Below are positions 48,000 through 62,114 of a stretch of DNA of 64,000 nt, in pieces. Under the pieces are notes generated by a model. That model ran no database searches, was not told the origin of the DNA, and was given only the letters and a program-made list of their open reading frames with translations. Positions within the stretch are counted from its first letter, which is position 1. Every line of letters starts with the position of its first letter. The translations under genes and the position numbers were made by a program. Origin of the DNA: Isoetes taiwanensis (lineage: Eukaryota; Streptophyta; Lycopodiopsida; Isoetales; Isoetaceae). The DNA is taken from positions 14,301,877-14,365,876 of the forward strand of contig JAJEKV010000013.1 of assembly GCA_021234155.1 (NCBI GenBank), read 5' to 3'.

Positions 48000-49025
48000 T
48001 TCAAAAAAAAAAAAAAAAAAAACCCCGCCCCGAAGTGTTTTCGAGGGAAAAACCTTAGCAGTAATAACTATGATGGTACACTGTATAATTATATAGGACA
48101 TATCAATACTACGGAGGACACAACTGAGTCCGTGGATCCATAACCTCCTGGAGGTATGACCCCAACAAGCCCACGGACGCCATATTCAATAACTTATGCA
48201 ACGGCTGGCCAGTCACTAGTAACCGAACATACTGTGCTCGGATATGGGCAAACGCTGGCCAGATCTGGAGGGCATGACATTCATCTTCAATAATGGTGTC
48301 CTAGTGGCAACACTGACAAAGCCTATCCTCCCGTGCTTCCTGAGTCCAACGCCCCAACTCAATGACAGCTATAAGTCTGTGCTTCTTCATGGGCAAATGG
48401 GTGCACAAGTACTGGTGTGAGCCTCTCATGAGCCTAGGATTGACTTACTGCTGATAGTGTACCAGCTTAACGTGCGTCAGAGCATCTGCGACCCAGATTT
48501 TGCGAAGGAAAGTAGCATCTAGGTACAACTTTAGTGCATTGTAATCCCTCTTTGTCCGTACCTGTACGCATCTGTTTGTTGATACACCCCAACGTGAGAA
48601 CCACTGAGCTTGCTTGTCCTTCCAGCAGGCTTTGAGGCGTTGGGGACCCATTACTATGGCCAAAGCAAGGTTGGGCAAACATGTATCACCCATAGCGACC
48701 ACCTTCTGGAATGGTGTTCCAACGCAATCTGTTGATGGGGTAGAAAACCTGTCTCCTGGAGTAGGATCTGGTATGGAAGTGTGGACTTTACCCCAAGGGC
48801 TCGTGCCAAGAAGGCTTTCTGCACCTGCTCGAGATCATTCCAGGTGGTGAGGGATATCACCGGACCCCACACTTCTGCTCCATATAGGAGGACCGGCTCG
48901 ACCAAGGCCCTAAACAAGTGTGGCTGGTGGCCCCAGGCATACAACTCTGCCTTGTGGCTGTTGTTCTGCATGGCATATAGTGCCTTCCAACCCACCGTGA
49001 CCCGCAACCTGATGGCAGCATCCCA

Positions 49026-49035
49026 ATGTATAGGA
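49026..49035. repeat. Right target-site duplication of LINE-A copy 2
   Basis: ATGTATAGGA, identical to 28,716-28,725. Confidence 0.8.
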
Positions 49036-49556
49036 GGACAAAGCAATTATATAGAATGTAATTTCATGATAGAAAATTAATGAAAGAATTGTGCTCACAT
49101 GTTTATATAACAATAAGAACTAACAGTTAAAGAATGTCCATCTTTTATATAAAAGCCTTACATGATATAATAGGTGTAGAGAGAGAAATAAAATATGTAA
49201 TGATTGTCCCCACAAGAAATCAACCCTGGGCAGCTTTTAACAAAAAGTATGTACTTAGTAATGCATGTTGTCCTACAAGAATATAGAAAGATGTGACGAT
49301 CGTTTTATAAAAAGAGATTTCTTTTTTGTTTTGCAAGCCAGGAGGAAAATTATTTGAGCCACCATTATGTCAGTCTAAACTCGATAAAACAAATGTGTTT
49401 GAAATCACATCTAAGTATTTATTTAACAGTCCACCATGATGATTTGAAGTTTTCATCCATAAGATGTGCAAATTAACCCTGAAAGAGATCGTGCAAGTTC
49501 AAGAAATGAATACATTTACCTCTGATATGACTCCTTCTAATAATGATTACGATATG

Positions 49557-50840
<1,284 letters not shown>

Positions 50841-51269
50841 GTCTTTCCAGAAAAAACTTATTTGGAAACTACGTATTCAGGAAGCTACAAACAGCAATAC
50901 TAGAATAAGAGAAGCTACCTTTTAGTGGTTTATCCCTCCTTTATTTTTAGTAGATATTTGGTCGAACTGCAGTGGCCTATCAATGCTGTTATTGACTCCC
51001 CAAGTCCATATATATCAAGCGAGATGTGGTTAATGTGGCCAGAAAGCCGTGATCAACCAGCTCCATACCCATCCAACCCATCATCCCACTTGATCCCATG
51101 GGGCTGCGCTACCATGGCCCATTCATGGGTCAAGGATGACAAAATGCCCATGCATATGACATGCTAAAATGCCATGCATGCCTTGCGTCCATTTGGGGCC
51201 TTCCAACCGTACCTGCCAAATTCCCTTCGCTTTCTATTCTTGGGTACCCTGCAGGAGCAGGAATAGTTG

Positions 51270-52200
51270 TCCACATTAACCAATTAATACATATTGACCA
51301 CAACATAACCAATATGGTCACATTAACCACTTGGTGACCACAATAACCACCACATAGCCATGGCTACATTAAGCACGGTCACATTAACCACATTTAGACA
51401 TTGGCCACACTAACCACAAGGGTAGTGGTTTAATGTGGCCATGGGTTAATGTGGACAAAGGTTAATGTGGCCCTAGGTTATAGTGGTGAATGTGGCCATG
51501 GGTTCTTGTGGTTAACATAGACATGGGTTAATGTGGCCACAGGTTATAGTGGTTAGTGTGGCCATGAGTTAATGTGGACATGGGTTAATGTGGCCGTAGG
51601 TTAATGTGACCATATGTTATAGTGGTGAATGTGAACATAGGTTAATGTGGCAACGATTGTCTATTAAACAAGGGTACATGGAAAAAAAACATCTGAAAAC
51701 ATGATTTATGCATCCTCTATCACATTAACCTATGGCTACACTAACCACTATAACCTATGGCCACATTAACCCATGGCCACATTAAACCATGGCCATATTA
51801 AATCACTTCCCTTGTGGATAGTGTGGCAAATGTCCAAATGTGGTTAATGTGACCGTGGACACAATAGGCACCTATGTCCACATTAACCTATGGCCATATC
51901 CACCTATGGCCACACTAACCACTATAACCTATGACTACATTAACCAATGTCCACATTAACCCATGGCCACATTAAACCACCTCCCTTGTAGTTAGTGTAG
52001 CCAATTTCCAAATGTGATTAATGTGACCGTGGACACAATAATCCCTTATGGCCATATTAACCTATGGCCCTATGGTATAGAAACTCTAAGGCCACATGGC
52101 CACATTAACCTATGGCCACATCCACTTATGGCCACATTAACCACTATAACCTATGGCCACATTAATGCATGGCCACTTTACAATAGCCACATTCTACCTA
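51270..52200. repeat. CCACATTAACC minisatellite with orientation switches
   Basis: Units of about 16 bp around CCACATTAACCTATGG. They run in one sense at 51,280-51,420, inverted (GGTTAATGTGGCCATG) at 51,425-51,655, and back again at 51,720-52,190. Variants add ACTATAACCTATGGC pieces. No coding sequence. Confidence 0.85.
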
Positions 52201-52479
52201 TGGCTCTTCCCACATTCTACAAATGGCAGGCCCAAAATGTTGAAGCAGAGATCGCTGAAGAAAAATAACTCTAAGATACCTTTCTTCGAGGATTGCATGT
52301 TTTGATTTGGGATCTTTTAAAATATTATAGGTCTAAGCATTGGAAAATGCCACAAAAACAATGGAATTGTATGCGCACTCTAGATGTACACATTAGTACA
52401 TCCAGTCAAATACACCACTAAATCATAGAAAAAACATATTGAAAAACATACAAAAACACAAAGGGAACACCCTGTTATT

Positions 52480-52790
52480 ATGCTAGATATACGAGTACGT
52501 TGTTGAAGAGGAAAAATTCTTGTCTCTTGCAGAAGAATTGGATATGGAACTATGGGCTTAACCCCGAGAGCCTGGAGAAAAAAGGCCTTGTACACACACT
52601 CTACATCCTTCTATGTGGCAAATGATATCATAGTTCCACAATATATAAGAGAACCGGTACAACCGATAGCTTAAACAAGTATGCGGGCTGGAACTAGTCA
52701 TAGAGCTGTGCTTTATGGAAATTATGGCATATCTGGATACGTGTTCTAGTGCATGGTGGTTGTAAACGTACACTAATGTACTTGTCTTTG
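52480..52790 (-). mobile_element. LINE-A-like degenerate fragment
   Basis: On the minus strand, KAFFLQALGVKPIVPYPILL and LQETRIFPLQQ match the LINE-A segment KAFLARALGVKSTLPYQILL, LQETGFLPHQQ. Nucleotide similarity to 18,090-18,270 continues to about 52,780. It is much more diverged than the other copies and is cut at both ends. Confidence 0.75.
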
Positions 52791-52799
52791 TGAACCATG

Positions 52800-53930
52800 T
52801 CCGCTATATAGAAGATATGTGAAGATCTAACCACAACATTGATCATCTATCACTCTACTTGGTTGTAGAGAAGGTTCTAGATGATCATAGATCTATTCCT
52901 TTTTTGTGGAATCCTCTTTAGATTAAGGGGTCCACAACCCACCAGTGGAGGCTTGTAGAGATAAGGTAATACCCAGAAGCTTCATCTTGTCCTTTTCTTA
53001 GTAACATATCTTACTAAAAGTGCCATACTACTATACCATATCCTAAATAGTAGTAATAATAATGGAATATAATAGATAGAAACAATAAGTGGAAAATTGG
53101 AATCGATGACACACAAATATATTTAATAACCCAAATCTTCTTTTGCAAGCTTAAAGTTTTTTTAATGCTAGATCCGTAGTTGTCATGCGCTAAGAATGGT
53201 TTAACTTATGAATCATCTCCGCGAGGAAACTATATAAATGTTCTTCACAGTTTTCACTTCTATTTTTTGTTTTATATTCCAAAAAATAATCCACTTGTAC
53301 CCATCCTAATAATATATGACCTCCAATCAAGGGGGAGCGGAGAAGGGGAGATTATCATTCCTATGAGATAGAAGGAGAGATGATGTTTCCTATGAGACAA
53401 GTCACAATGATGTATTCAATGTAATAAACAACTAGCAATGCACTTTGATCATGAGTTGCATAAAGGCTTACGAAAAAGTCCTTGACTACAGCCTAAGATG
53501 AAATGATTGTAACCGTTCTTAGAATGTAAGCACCATGTTGCCCTTTTTTTTATGCTTGAAGACCATTGTAGTTGGACCTTACAAGTTTGGCAGTAAAAAT
53601 ATTACCAACTGCGGTAAATGGATGGAGTCATGATATACCCACATTAAATCATGGAACAACTAAGTAAGTCCTTCAAAAATCTTCATGTTGTTATGCTCGA
53701 CATTGAACAACCCCCTTTTTTTTTTCCTTTTTTCATGGGGTTAACATAAGAATCACTTGCACGCTGTCTCATATATCACTATATATATACAAGAAATTTA
53801 GCACGTCCTACGGTGCATGTTCTAATTTACCATGTTTCTATGGTGCAATTTCATATCGGCGCCCGTTTCAGAATATTATCGAGAATTGGAGTCTAAACTT
53901 TTTATTTTCGTCTTGAGGTGCTTACTAATA
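52800..53930. other. Unassigned AT-rich DNA
   Basis: I see no coding family, tandem array or inverted-repeat element on either strand. Confidence 0.4.
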
Positions 53931-53939
53931 TTGTTACTT

Positions 53940-55800
53940 TAGGCATGTGGTGCTTTCGCACTTGTGTCTATAACATTCTAGAAGATACTTTTGAAACTTT
54001 TTCTAGAATATCTTACAACACGTTTATAAGAAAAACTTTCTATTTATAGATTGAGGTGCTTATCCACAAGCATGTAAAACATTTAAGAATATTCTATTTT
54101 GATTCTTTGTAAAGTTTCAAAGAAAAATCTCTATTAGACTGAGGTGCTTACCATAAGCATCTGGAACATACTACAACATTCCAAAATATTTTATTTTGGC
54201 TCTCATGAACATCTAGAACGTTAGAGAACTTTCTAAAACTATCTAAACCATTATAGAACATTTTATTTTGGCCTTCACAAATTATAAAAAAAAAACACTT
54301 TCTATTTCTAGTTGCTTACCAACGACTATCTATAATACTCTAGAACAATCAAGAACATTCTAGAATATTTTAGAACATTCTAGAATCTAAGAATTTATGA
54401 AGATTTCCTTAAACTCCCTTAGATTTTATGAGATTGCCCTCCCCTAGGTATTCTAAGACTTCATCAAGGTTCTCTTAGATTTTATGAAGATTCCCTTAGA
54501 TTCCCCTAGATTTTAAGAGATTCCCTTAGACACATGAATATTTTCTTAGTTTCCCTTACGTTTTATGAGATTTTCTTAGATTCTTCTAGATTTGTTTACA
54601 TTCTAGAACTTTCAAGAATATTCTAGGACTTTTCAGAAATATTCTAAAACTTTCTGAACATCCTAGAACTTTCTGGAAGTGTTTCGTTAGATTCCCTCAC
54701 GTTCTCGTAGATTCCCTTATATTCTAAAACTTTCTTGAACATTCTAGAATTTATTAGAACAATTTGGAACTTTGTAGATGGATTTCCTTAGATTCCCTTT
54801 CATTCTAGAATATTCTAAAGCTTTCTACAAAATTCTGGAACTTTCTGGATGAATTCTTTTATATTCTCCCTAGATTCTCTTATATTCTAAAACTTTTTGG
54901 AACTTTCTAAAATATTCTGGAACTTTCTAGAGCATTCTAAAACTATCGAGAAGATTCTAGAACTTTCTAGAGCTTTCTAGGGCTTCCAGAACATTGTAGA
55001 ACTATCTAGAATATTATACTTTATTTTGTCTTAATTAAATCATTAACCTTAAGTATATTTAAAATATTAATCATTTTAATGAATTAATACTTGGTCTAGT
55101 GGTTAGAATGGGAGGTTTGGGGGGCAATGATCAGGGTTTAAATCCCCCAAACAATATAAAATTTTTAAAAGCCTCTCATAATGGGGCGAACATTCAACGT
55201 GAGCCGTTGGATCTACGACCCAATCAAGGGTCGAGATCGCCCCACGTGGCAAAAATCTAAAGCAACACGAGCCCCAGGATCTTGGATCGACGATCAAGAT
55301 CAAGAACAACTTAGACCATCAGATCTATTACATACAATCCACAAAACTATGTGCACTGTAGGATATGTCCCCAAGCAATATGAGCCATAGGATCTTGGAT
55401 CAACGATTAGGATATAAAACAACCTGGACCATAGGATCGATTCCAAAGCCATGTGCATCGTAGGATACGTCCCCAAGCAACGTGAACCGTACGATCTCTG
55501 ATCAACGATCAAGATCAGATCAACTTGGACCGTCAGATCGTCTATAGAGAATCTATATAGAAACTCCCAAGCCATCTGGGCTGTAGGATACGTTCCAAAG
55601 CCATGTAAGCCGTAGAATCTTGGATTGACGGTCAGGATCAAATCAACCTGGACCGTAGGATTGTCTATATAGAATCTATATAGAAACTCCCAAGCCATCT
55701 TTGAGCTGTAGAATACGTCCCAAAGCCACGTGAACCGTAAGATCTCGAACGGACGGTCAGATAAGTGCGGCGAACATAAGAACATATATAACTTAGATAT
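53940..55800 (+). repeat. Composite repeat X, copy 2 (plus orientation)
   Basis: The parts run in the opposite order to the 24.8-26.1 kb copy. TTCTAGAA/AGATTCCCTTAG low-complexity DNA comes first (53,970-55,015), then the tRNA-like segment (55,089-55,152), then units of about 105-125 bp with CCAAAGCCACGTGAACCGTA and GATCTTGGAT (55,190-55,770). It continues head-to-head into copy 3. Confidence 0.7.
55089..55152 (+). repeat. tRNA-derived segment with A and B boxes, second copy
   Basis: TGGTCTAGTGG (A box) and GGGTTTAAATCCC (B box, one base off consensus) are spaced as in the copy at 25,282-25,346. Flanking sequence is also shared, so the two are paralogous parts of composite repeat X. Confidence 0.6.
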
Positions 55801-55879
55801 TCATTAGACTCTCACACATGGTATACAATTTGCGATCCTTGGCGTCGAGGGCAGAAATGGATGGCCCAGATTGGTTGGT

Positions 55880-56790
55880 GGAGATTGACAGATTTAAACG
55901 CATCTAGACCTTCAGTTGAGATTAGGTGGATGATCCTATGGTCCATATTGATTTTGATCTTGATCGTCACTCTGTGAGATCCGCCTGGCGCGCTCCTGAT
56001 TATTGGTTTGAGATCCTATGACTCAGGTTGATTTAGATGTATGCCATGTGGCGCGATCTCAGTCCTTGATCCAATCCAAGATCCTATTGGTCATGTTGCA
56101 TGCTCGGTTCTTAAGGAGAGGCTTTAATCCAAAAATAGAAACTTTTTTAAACTTTGCAAACTTTCAAAAATTAATGTTCTAGAGTGTTCTAAACTGTTCT
56201 AAAAAGTTCGAGAATATTCTAGAAACTTCTAGATAGTTCTAAAAAGTTCAAGAATGAGGTTTGACTGATGAAACCTCAACCTAAAAAAAAAGTTGGTAAG
56301 AATAGGAAAAAGCTCCTAAAAATAGTAACTTTTTGCTAGAATCTAAAGAAATCTTTATAAAATCTTTGAGAATCTAGAGGAATCTTCATGGAAGTCGAGG
56401 GAGTGACATAAAATATGGTGGAATCTTAGGAATTCTCATAAAATCTAAGGGAATCTTGGAGAATCTAGGGGAATTTTTATAGAACCCGAGGGAACCACAT
56501 AACGGAAATCATAGGGAATCTCATAAAATCTAAGGGAATTTAAGGTAATCTTGGAGAATCTAGGTGAATCTTCATAGATTGTAAGGGAACCAAAGGGAAT
56601 CTTTATAGAATCCAGTGGAATCTAACAATCTAAGAGAATATAAGGGAATCTAGGAGAAACTCATAAAATCAAAGAGAATCTTAAGGAATCTCTAAGAATG
56701 TAGAGGACTCATAAATCTAAAGTAATTTAAGGGGTATAGGGAAATCCCATAAAATCTAAGGGATCTTTGGGAATCTTGAAATATGCGTCG
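55880..56790 (-). repeat. Composite repeat X, copy 3 (minus orientation, tRNA part lost)
   Basis: GAGATCCTATGACTCAGGTT units come first, then TTCTAGAA words, then GGGAATCTAAGG words, as in copy 1. The tRNA-like segment is absent between the two. With copy 2 it makes an inverted pair around a spacer of about 80 bp. Confidence 0.65.
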
Positions 56791-56989
56791 ACAGAAACTT
56801 GTACCTTAGAAACATGCTAAAAACCATAGGAACAGTGCATAACTTGTATATAAATATTTTCGATGGATAAGAATTCCATTATATTGAGTAGAAATTACAT
56901 GACTATATAGCGAATAAATACCCCCTATACAGGTTTTGAAGAGGGGATAGCTACAATCAAGCTTCTACCTTATACATTGTATTGAGGAT

Positions 56990-57450
56990 TCCTGGCCTCT
57001 AGAATTTGATGAACATCCTCCAAACTATCTCCTTCTAGACAGCCTCACAATCATATATACATATGGATTTTCTTAAACACCTCACAAGAGCATTTACGAA
57101 TTGTGTTCCTGAGGTGTGTTCTCCATTGAAGATGACTGCTCTCCTTCTTTTCCAGGTAATCCATAAAGTCCATGCTCTGACTATTTGAAAAGCGATGCGT
57201 TCGGACTGTATCTAGTCTACAGGATGAATGCCTAAGAGAATCTAATCGGTCCTTAGCGTATTGCCAGACCTTTCCTCACACAAGCTCAAGACCACTTGCA
57301 GATCTACACATTCTACTAGGAGCGTTCCAATGTTTCATCTCTCACTTTACACACGAGGCATAATGGACTCACTTCTTCTTGATGGGCATGCCGTCTCATA
57401 TTGATGGCATTCCAAATACTACTTCAAGGCACACTTTTATTGGTCTTTTC
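56990..57450 (-). mobile_element. Degenerate L1-like LINE zf-RVT fragment
   Basis: On the minus strand near 57,400-57,320 the frame reads INMRRHAHQEEVSPLCLVCK, then VRDETLE. This corresponds to the zf-RVT signature of the other LINEs (RFKPGVSPLCPMCERCIETL). A basic stretch follows (RLDTVRTHRFSNSQSMDFMD). Stops and frame changes are frequent. It is a cut, old copy. Confidence 0.5.
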
Positions 57451-57454
57451 TCAA

Positions 57455-58130
57455 AACTATCACGCTTATCCTTGGAAAAAACTAGATAATGTATAGAATA
57501 ATGGTCTCTGGATTTTGTGATAGTAGGTTTTATCTATCATTAAGGATGATAGTAATTGGCTATAACATTGTATTTATACTCGGAAATTAATTAGCACATT
57601 CGCACAAGGGTCTTCATCACAACATGAAAACTGGAGAGCATATTCAGTCTGCGAAGTGGAAATCGGCTTTCCTATTCCACTTGGCAAGTAAACTTGCTGA
57701 ATCAACATGTAAATTTTAGTTTCCATGTTATGGAGGGATGGAACTGAGTCGCCCATTCCAAGACTCGCTCCCTGCTAACATCGATCGCGGACCCTTGGAA
57801 TGCGCTTCCCCACATGGTTGTCCCTTATGCCTATAGTTAACTCAAAGCTTTAAGAGAAAATTGATAAACATCTATAAAACTAGACCGAAGTCATAAGGCT
57901 TTATTATCAAGTTAAATTTTGGACTACATGTGAAAAGGTCCAAGAGAAAATTACTACATGTGTGCAATATTTGATTTTGTTTTCCAACATGTTTGCACCC
58001 ATAATCTCTTGCATTCATCAAAGATTTAGAGAGAGAGACATCTTGAGAAATTTCAATGAACTACTACCGAGTCAAACACTTCTTATGATCTTGCACTTCT
58101 AAACTAAGATAACAAGCAAGCAAAATAAGT
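57455..58130. other. Unassigned DNA upstream of the MITE
   Basis: A minus-strand frame at 57,756-57,574 (MGDSVPSLHNMETKIYMLIQ) may be further LINE debris but cannot be assigned. Nothing else was seen. Confidence 0.3.
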
Positions 58131-58140
58131 ACTACATACA

Positions 58141-58259
58141 CGCGCGCCTTATTTATCAACCACGGTCATATTTGAAACAAAAAAAGAGATACACGGGGTT
58201 TTAGTTTTTCTAATTTTACGCTAATTCAAACATGACCGTGGTTATAAATAAGGTGCTAG
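58141..58259. mobile_element. 119-bp MITE with a perfect 10-bp target duplication
   Basis: ACTACATACA stands at 58,131-58,140 and again at 58,260-58,269. Between them, the left end (CTTATTTATCAACCACGGTC) and the inverted right end (CTTATTTATAACCACGGTCA) pair over about 29 bp. A 9-11-bp duplication with imperfect inverted ends is what Mutator-like elements leave. No coding capacity. It lies about 1.2 kb upstream of the GAUT start codon. Confidence 0.85.
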
Positions 58260-58269
58260 ACTACATACA

Positions 58270-59464
58270 CATGAATCTAAAACGGTGCTTCATTATTAGA
58301 AAAATAAAATATTCCACAATCTGCCTCTACCAAGTCAAAACACAGTTATTGAATCCAGCAAAGAGATACAAGTGACAGAATCTGACGGCCAGGAACAGAG
58401 ATAGACACGAGGGGGACATTCTGCGTTGATTTGTGTGAAGAATTTTCTGGGAAAAAAAAACAAACACACAAAAAATAAAAAAGAACTTAAAGACCTTGGC
58501 AGAGGCAGGCAGAATAGCAGAGCTTTTAACACAAATTTGGCTATGGGAGATGAGATCCCAAAGGACCGGAAATGGCTATGGCAGACAAGCTTTTTTTACC
58601 AGATCTTTAGGTTACGACTACCAGCTTCCACGAATATATTTACCTCCTTACTTTTCTGCTAACCTACAAGCACTATTTCTGATGTGACGCTCTGCCAGCA
58701 CAGGGCAACAACGCTTGTTGCAGCGGTAGATGATGCAGAGGCAGAGCAGACGTTTTTTCTGGCATAAAGAAAGGTAGTAGGCAAAACAGTGGCGCAGAGA
58801 TAGGGTAAGCAAAGAAGGTCCGTTGTCCATTTGCGATATTATATTAATAATAACTGCATCGATAATGCCAGTGCCTGCACGAAAATAGTGTGATCGATCA
58901 GACAATACAGGGCTTTGAGCGTGAGAAGTAAACAGATTTTCATCTTTCACGGCATTCTATGTAGCAAGGCTATTGGAAATTTGTTACAAATCATTGGCGG
59001 AACTGTGCAGTTCTAGTTTGCTACGGTTTGTGAAATAGACCACTGTTTTTTGCATTCTATTATGCACAGATTACGTTACAAAGAATCCTCTTTCGTCTTC
59101 TCCGGTTCGAGCTCTAGGCCAGATTTGTCAATGTTATAGATGTGAAAAGAAGAATGATGTTAGTTCAGACCATTGGTGTCGGATATGCAAGCTGTGTATT
59201 TTCTTTCAAGCCAAATGGAAGGATTTTTCTTCCCAAATGTCCAAGAAATATCAGCTTTGTTTTCTTTGAAACAGCTTTAGAAGTAACACTCTGAGAATGT
59301 AGCAGATTTCGGTGTTGAAAAAGGAATCGATGGATAATCTGAAGCATTCAAACGGAGAATTTAAAATCCGGCATCGAGTCTGGTGGAAAGACCAGGCGTT
59401 TTTCTTCAACAGGTGGAAAGATCAAGTATTTTCTCTGCATTTATAGAGCAACAGGCTTTCCGCC
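58270..59464. other. Upstream region and probable promoter/5' leader of the GAUT gene
   Basis: No other gene was recognised. Open frames at 58,426-58,687 and 58,950-58,648 look random. I could not fix a TATA box or transcription start. An in-frame TAG at 59,444-59,446, seven codons before the ATG, fits an untranslated leader here. Confidence 0.4.
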
Positions 59465-62114
59465 ATGCCTGCATTCAGACGAGGGGCAAATGTTCATCCT
59501 CAGCACAGGAGCAAAGCCGGGAGGGTGCAATTATCCATGGTGTTTCTGCTTCTTAGTACCATGATTTTTCCTCTGGTATTCTTGTCGTTCCGGATCAACA
59601 GCTTCAGGTCTTCTGGTGAGTTTTCTTCGGCTTAAACCGGCCATTTTTTTTTGAAAACAAAGTTCAAAATCTTTATCTTATAGATTAGAGTTCACAGACT
59701 GGGCTAGTGCAAAAACCGTTCAGAATCAGATGCATTCGCGTAAGTCTGTCTCCCTAAAGCCGGCAGAGGCTTTCTTTCCAAAAGAGGTACATACTTTAGA
59801 AACTCCCGTGCTTTGCTCATAGTCCTAAACAGAGCTCTAACATTATGCTTATACGAGAAGGTGCTTGACATTATTCTTGCGCATTCTGAACATGCGGAGA
59901 AATTGGATCAAACTAAACTTTTCAGGGGCGACACCTCTGCATCCTTGGTTCAAGAAGATCACTCCAAGGTTCGCTATAAGGTATTTTCGAATTAGTATCT
60001 CTGATTCAGTAACGTTTTCTGTATATTGAGTTTTCCATTTTTCTGAAGAATGGCAGAGATCTTGAAGCTGAAGCAAATCCTCTTGGCCAACGCTTAAGCA
60101 CAGTAATACAAGAAGAACCCAAAGTTACAGCTGATGATGATACCATGGTCGAGTCTGAGGATGAAGTAGCTGGTATGTTGCTAATCAACTCTTTGGCCTC
60201 TGTTTTTTGTTGACTGTAAGTAAACTTAACCTAGAATGCATCAGGGGAGAATCTTGATACGCTAAATCTACAGGAGTTGGATCCTTTAGAATCTGCAGGC
60301 AAGGTAAGAACATTCGAATCACATTATTCAAGTAATGTTGGGTGAATTCAAGGGACAGAAATTCTGCAGGAAGAAGACGAGGAAGAGAAAAGCAGGTTGG
60401 AGGATGAAGCTATTGAACGTTCCAAGGAAATTGAGGGAAGCATACTTGGCAAGTACAGCATTTGGAAGAATGATGAATCTGAGGAATCAGATGGCCTTGT
60501 TAGACTTATAAGGGATCAACTGATCATGGCTCGTGTGTACTTGACTTTGCCACATACGAGAAATGACCCAAGACTGATGCGGGATTTAAAATTGAGGATA
60601 AGGGACAGCCAAAATGCATTGGGTGAAGCTACCTTAGACGTAAACTTACCCAAAAGGTGTTATTCCTTTTACTGCAAACAGAACTATCTACCAATTTTTT
60701 CTAAGTTCTTATCCTTTTTCTACTTTGTGATAGTGCTCCAGAACGTGTAAGAGCCATGGGTCAGGCTTTAGCTAGAGCAAGAGCACAGAACATTGATTGT
60801 GGCATTATTGTGCGGCGATTAAGAGCAATGTTGCACTCTACAGAAGGTTATACCCGGACATTGAAGAAACAGAGCACCTACTTAAGCCAGCTTGCTGCTA
60901 AAACAATGCCAAAGAGTCTGCATTGCCTGGCTTTAAGGCTAACAGTTGAATACCATGGGCTTCCTGTATCTGAACGAGACATGAAGAATGCAGGAAGGCT
61001 GGAGGACCCTAGTCTATACCACTATGCACTATTTTCCGATAATATTCTTGCGGCATCAGTGGTTGTGAACTCCACTGTGATAAATGCCTTGGTATGTCTT
61101 TGAGTTCTTTTTATTCTGGTCCAACAATATCATTTGAACACTTTGGCTTATCTGGTGTGTTGTACTGTAGGAACCTGAGAAACACGTCTTTCATTTAGTT
61201 ACAGACAGGCTGAACTATGGGGCCATGAAAATGTGGTTCCTTGCAAATCCGCCAGGAAATGCAACAATTTATGTGGAAAGTGTTGCAAATTTTAAATGGC
61301 TTAACTCCTCATATTGTCCTGTTCTTCGTCAACTCCGCACTGCAAACACAAGGGACTTTTATTTCAAGCAAGATGGAAATTCTGGATCCAATATGAAATA
61401 TAGAAACCCTAAGTATCTGTCTATGCTAAATCACCTCAGGTTCTACCTTCCACAAGTATATCCAAAGCTAGACAAGATATTATTTCTGGATGATGACATT
61501 GTTGTACAGAAAGATCTAAGCCCCCTTTGGAAGATAGATCTAGAAGGCAAAGTAAATGGTGCAGTTGAAACATGTGGAAACAGCTTTCATCGGTTTGATA
61601 AGTATCTCAACTTTTCAAATTCTCACATTGCAAGGAATTTTGATCCTCATGCATGTGGTTGGGCTTTCGGGATGAATATCTTTGATCTAAAGGCCTGGAG
61701 GGAGAAGGATATTACAGGCATCTACCACAAATGGCAAAACTTGGTAAGTTCAACTGCTTCTCTTGTTCAATTTCAACCATCTCTGCGGTGGTATACTTAT
61801 ATTGAAATGTGTTGATATTTTTTGGCATTTCTGATCAGAATGAAGATAGAGTATTATGGAAGTTAGGCACGTTACCACCTGGTCTCATCACTTTCTACAA
61901 CTTGACATATGCTTTGGACAAGAACTGGCATGTTTTGGGCCTAGGATATAACCCCACAATTGCAAGATCAGAAATCGATAGTGCTGCTGTAATTCATTAC
62001 AACGGAAACCTGAAACCCTGGTTGGAGATTGGCCTTTCTAAATACAGGCGTTATTGGGGCAAATACGTTAAATATGATCATTCTTTTCTCCAGCAATGCA
62101 ATATCAACAGGTGA
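59465..62114 (+). CDS. Galacturonosyltransferase (GAUT, GT8 family), 9 exons, 682 aa
   Basis: Transfers galacturonate from UDP-GalA to homogalacturonan (pectin) in the Golgi (family knowledge). Exons: 59,465-59,615; 59,689-59,786; 59,858-59,980; 60,049-60,172; 60,245-60,303; 60,370-60,656; 60,734-61,091; 61,171-61,743; 61,839-62,114. All have GT-AG introns and the frame is kept, giving 682 residues, close to the roughly 670 of GAUT1. Residues 23-42 are one membrane span after a basic N-terminus (type II anchor). A variable acidic stem follows. Then come LPKSAPERVRAMGQALARAR and the GT8 domain: LDDDIVV (metal/sugar-nucleotide Asp at about 507-509), HACGWAFGMNIFDL (about 560) and HYNGNLKPW (644-652). 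The start is supported by an in-frame stop just upstream. Most similar, from memory, to the GAUT1/3/4 clade. No break was seen. Exact splice sites, especially for exons 2 and 3, are inferred. Confidence 0.93.

Noticed and set aside
48003-48022. Poly(A) as the tail of LINE-A copy 2
   Set aside because: LINE-A is on the opposite strand and ends in TATTC repeats at 28,726; the A run belongs to LINE-C plus the A-rich start of its target duplication.
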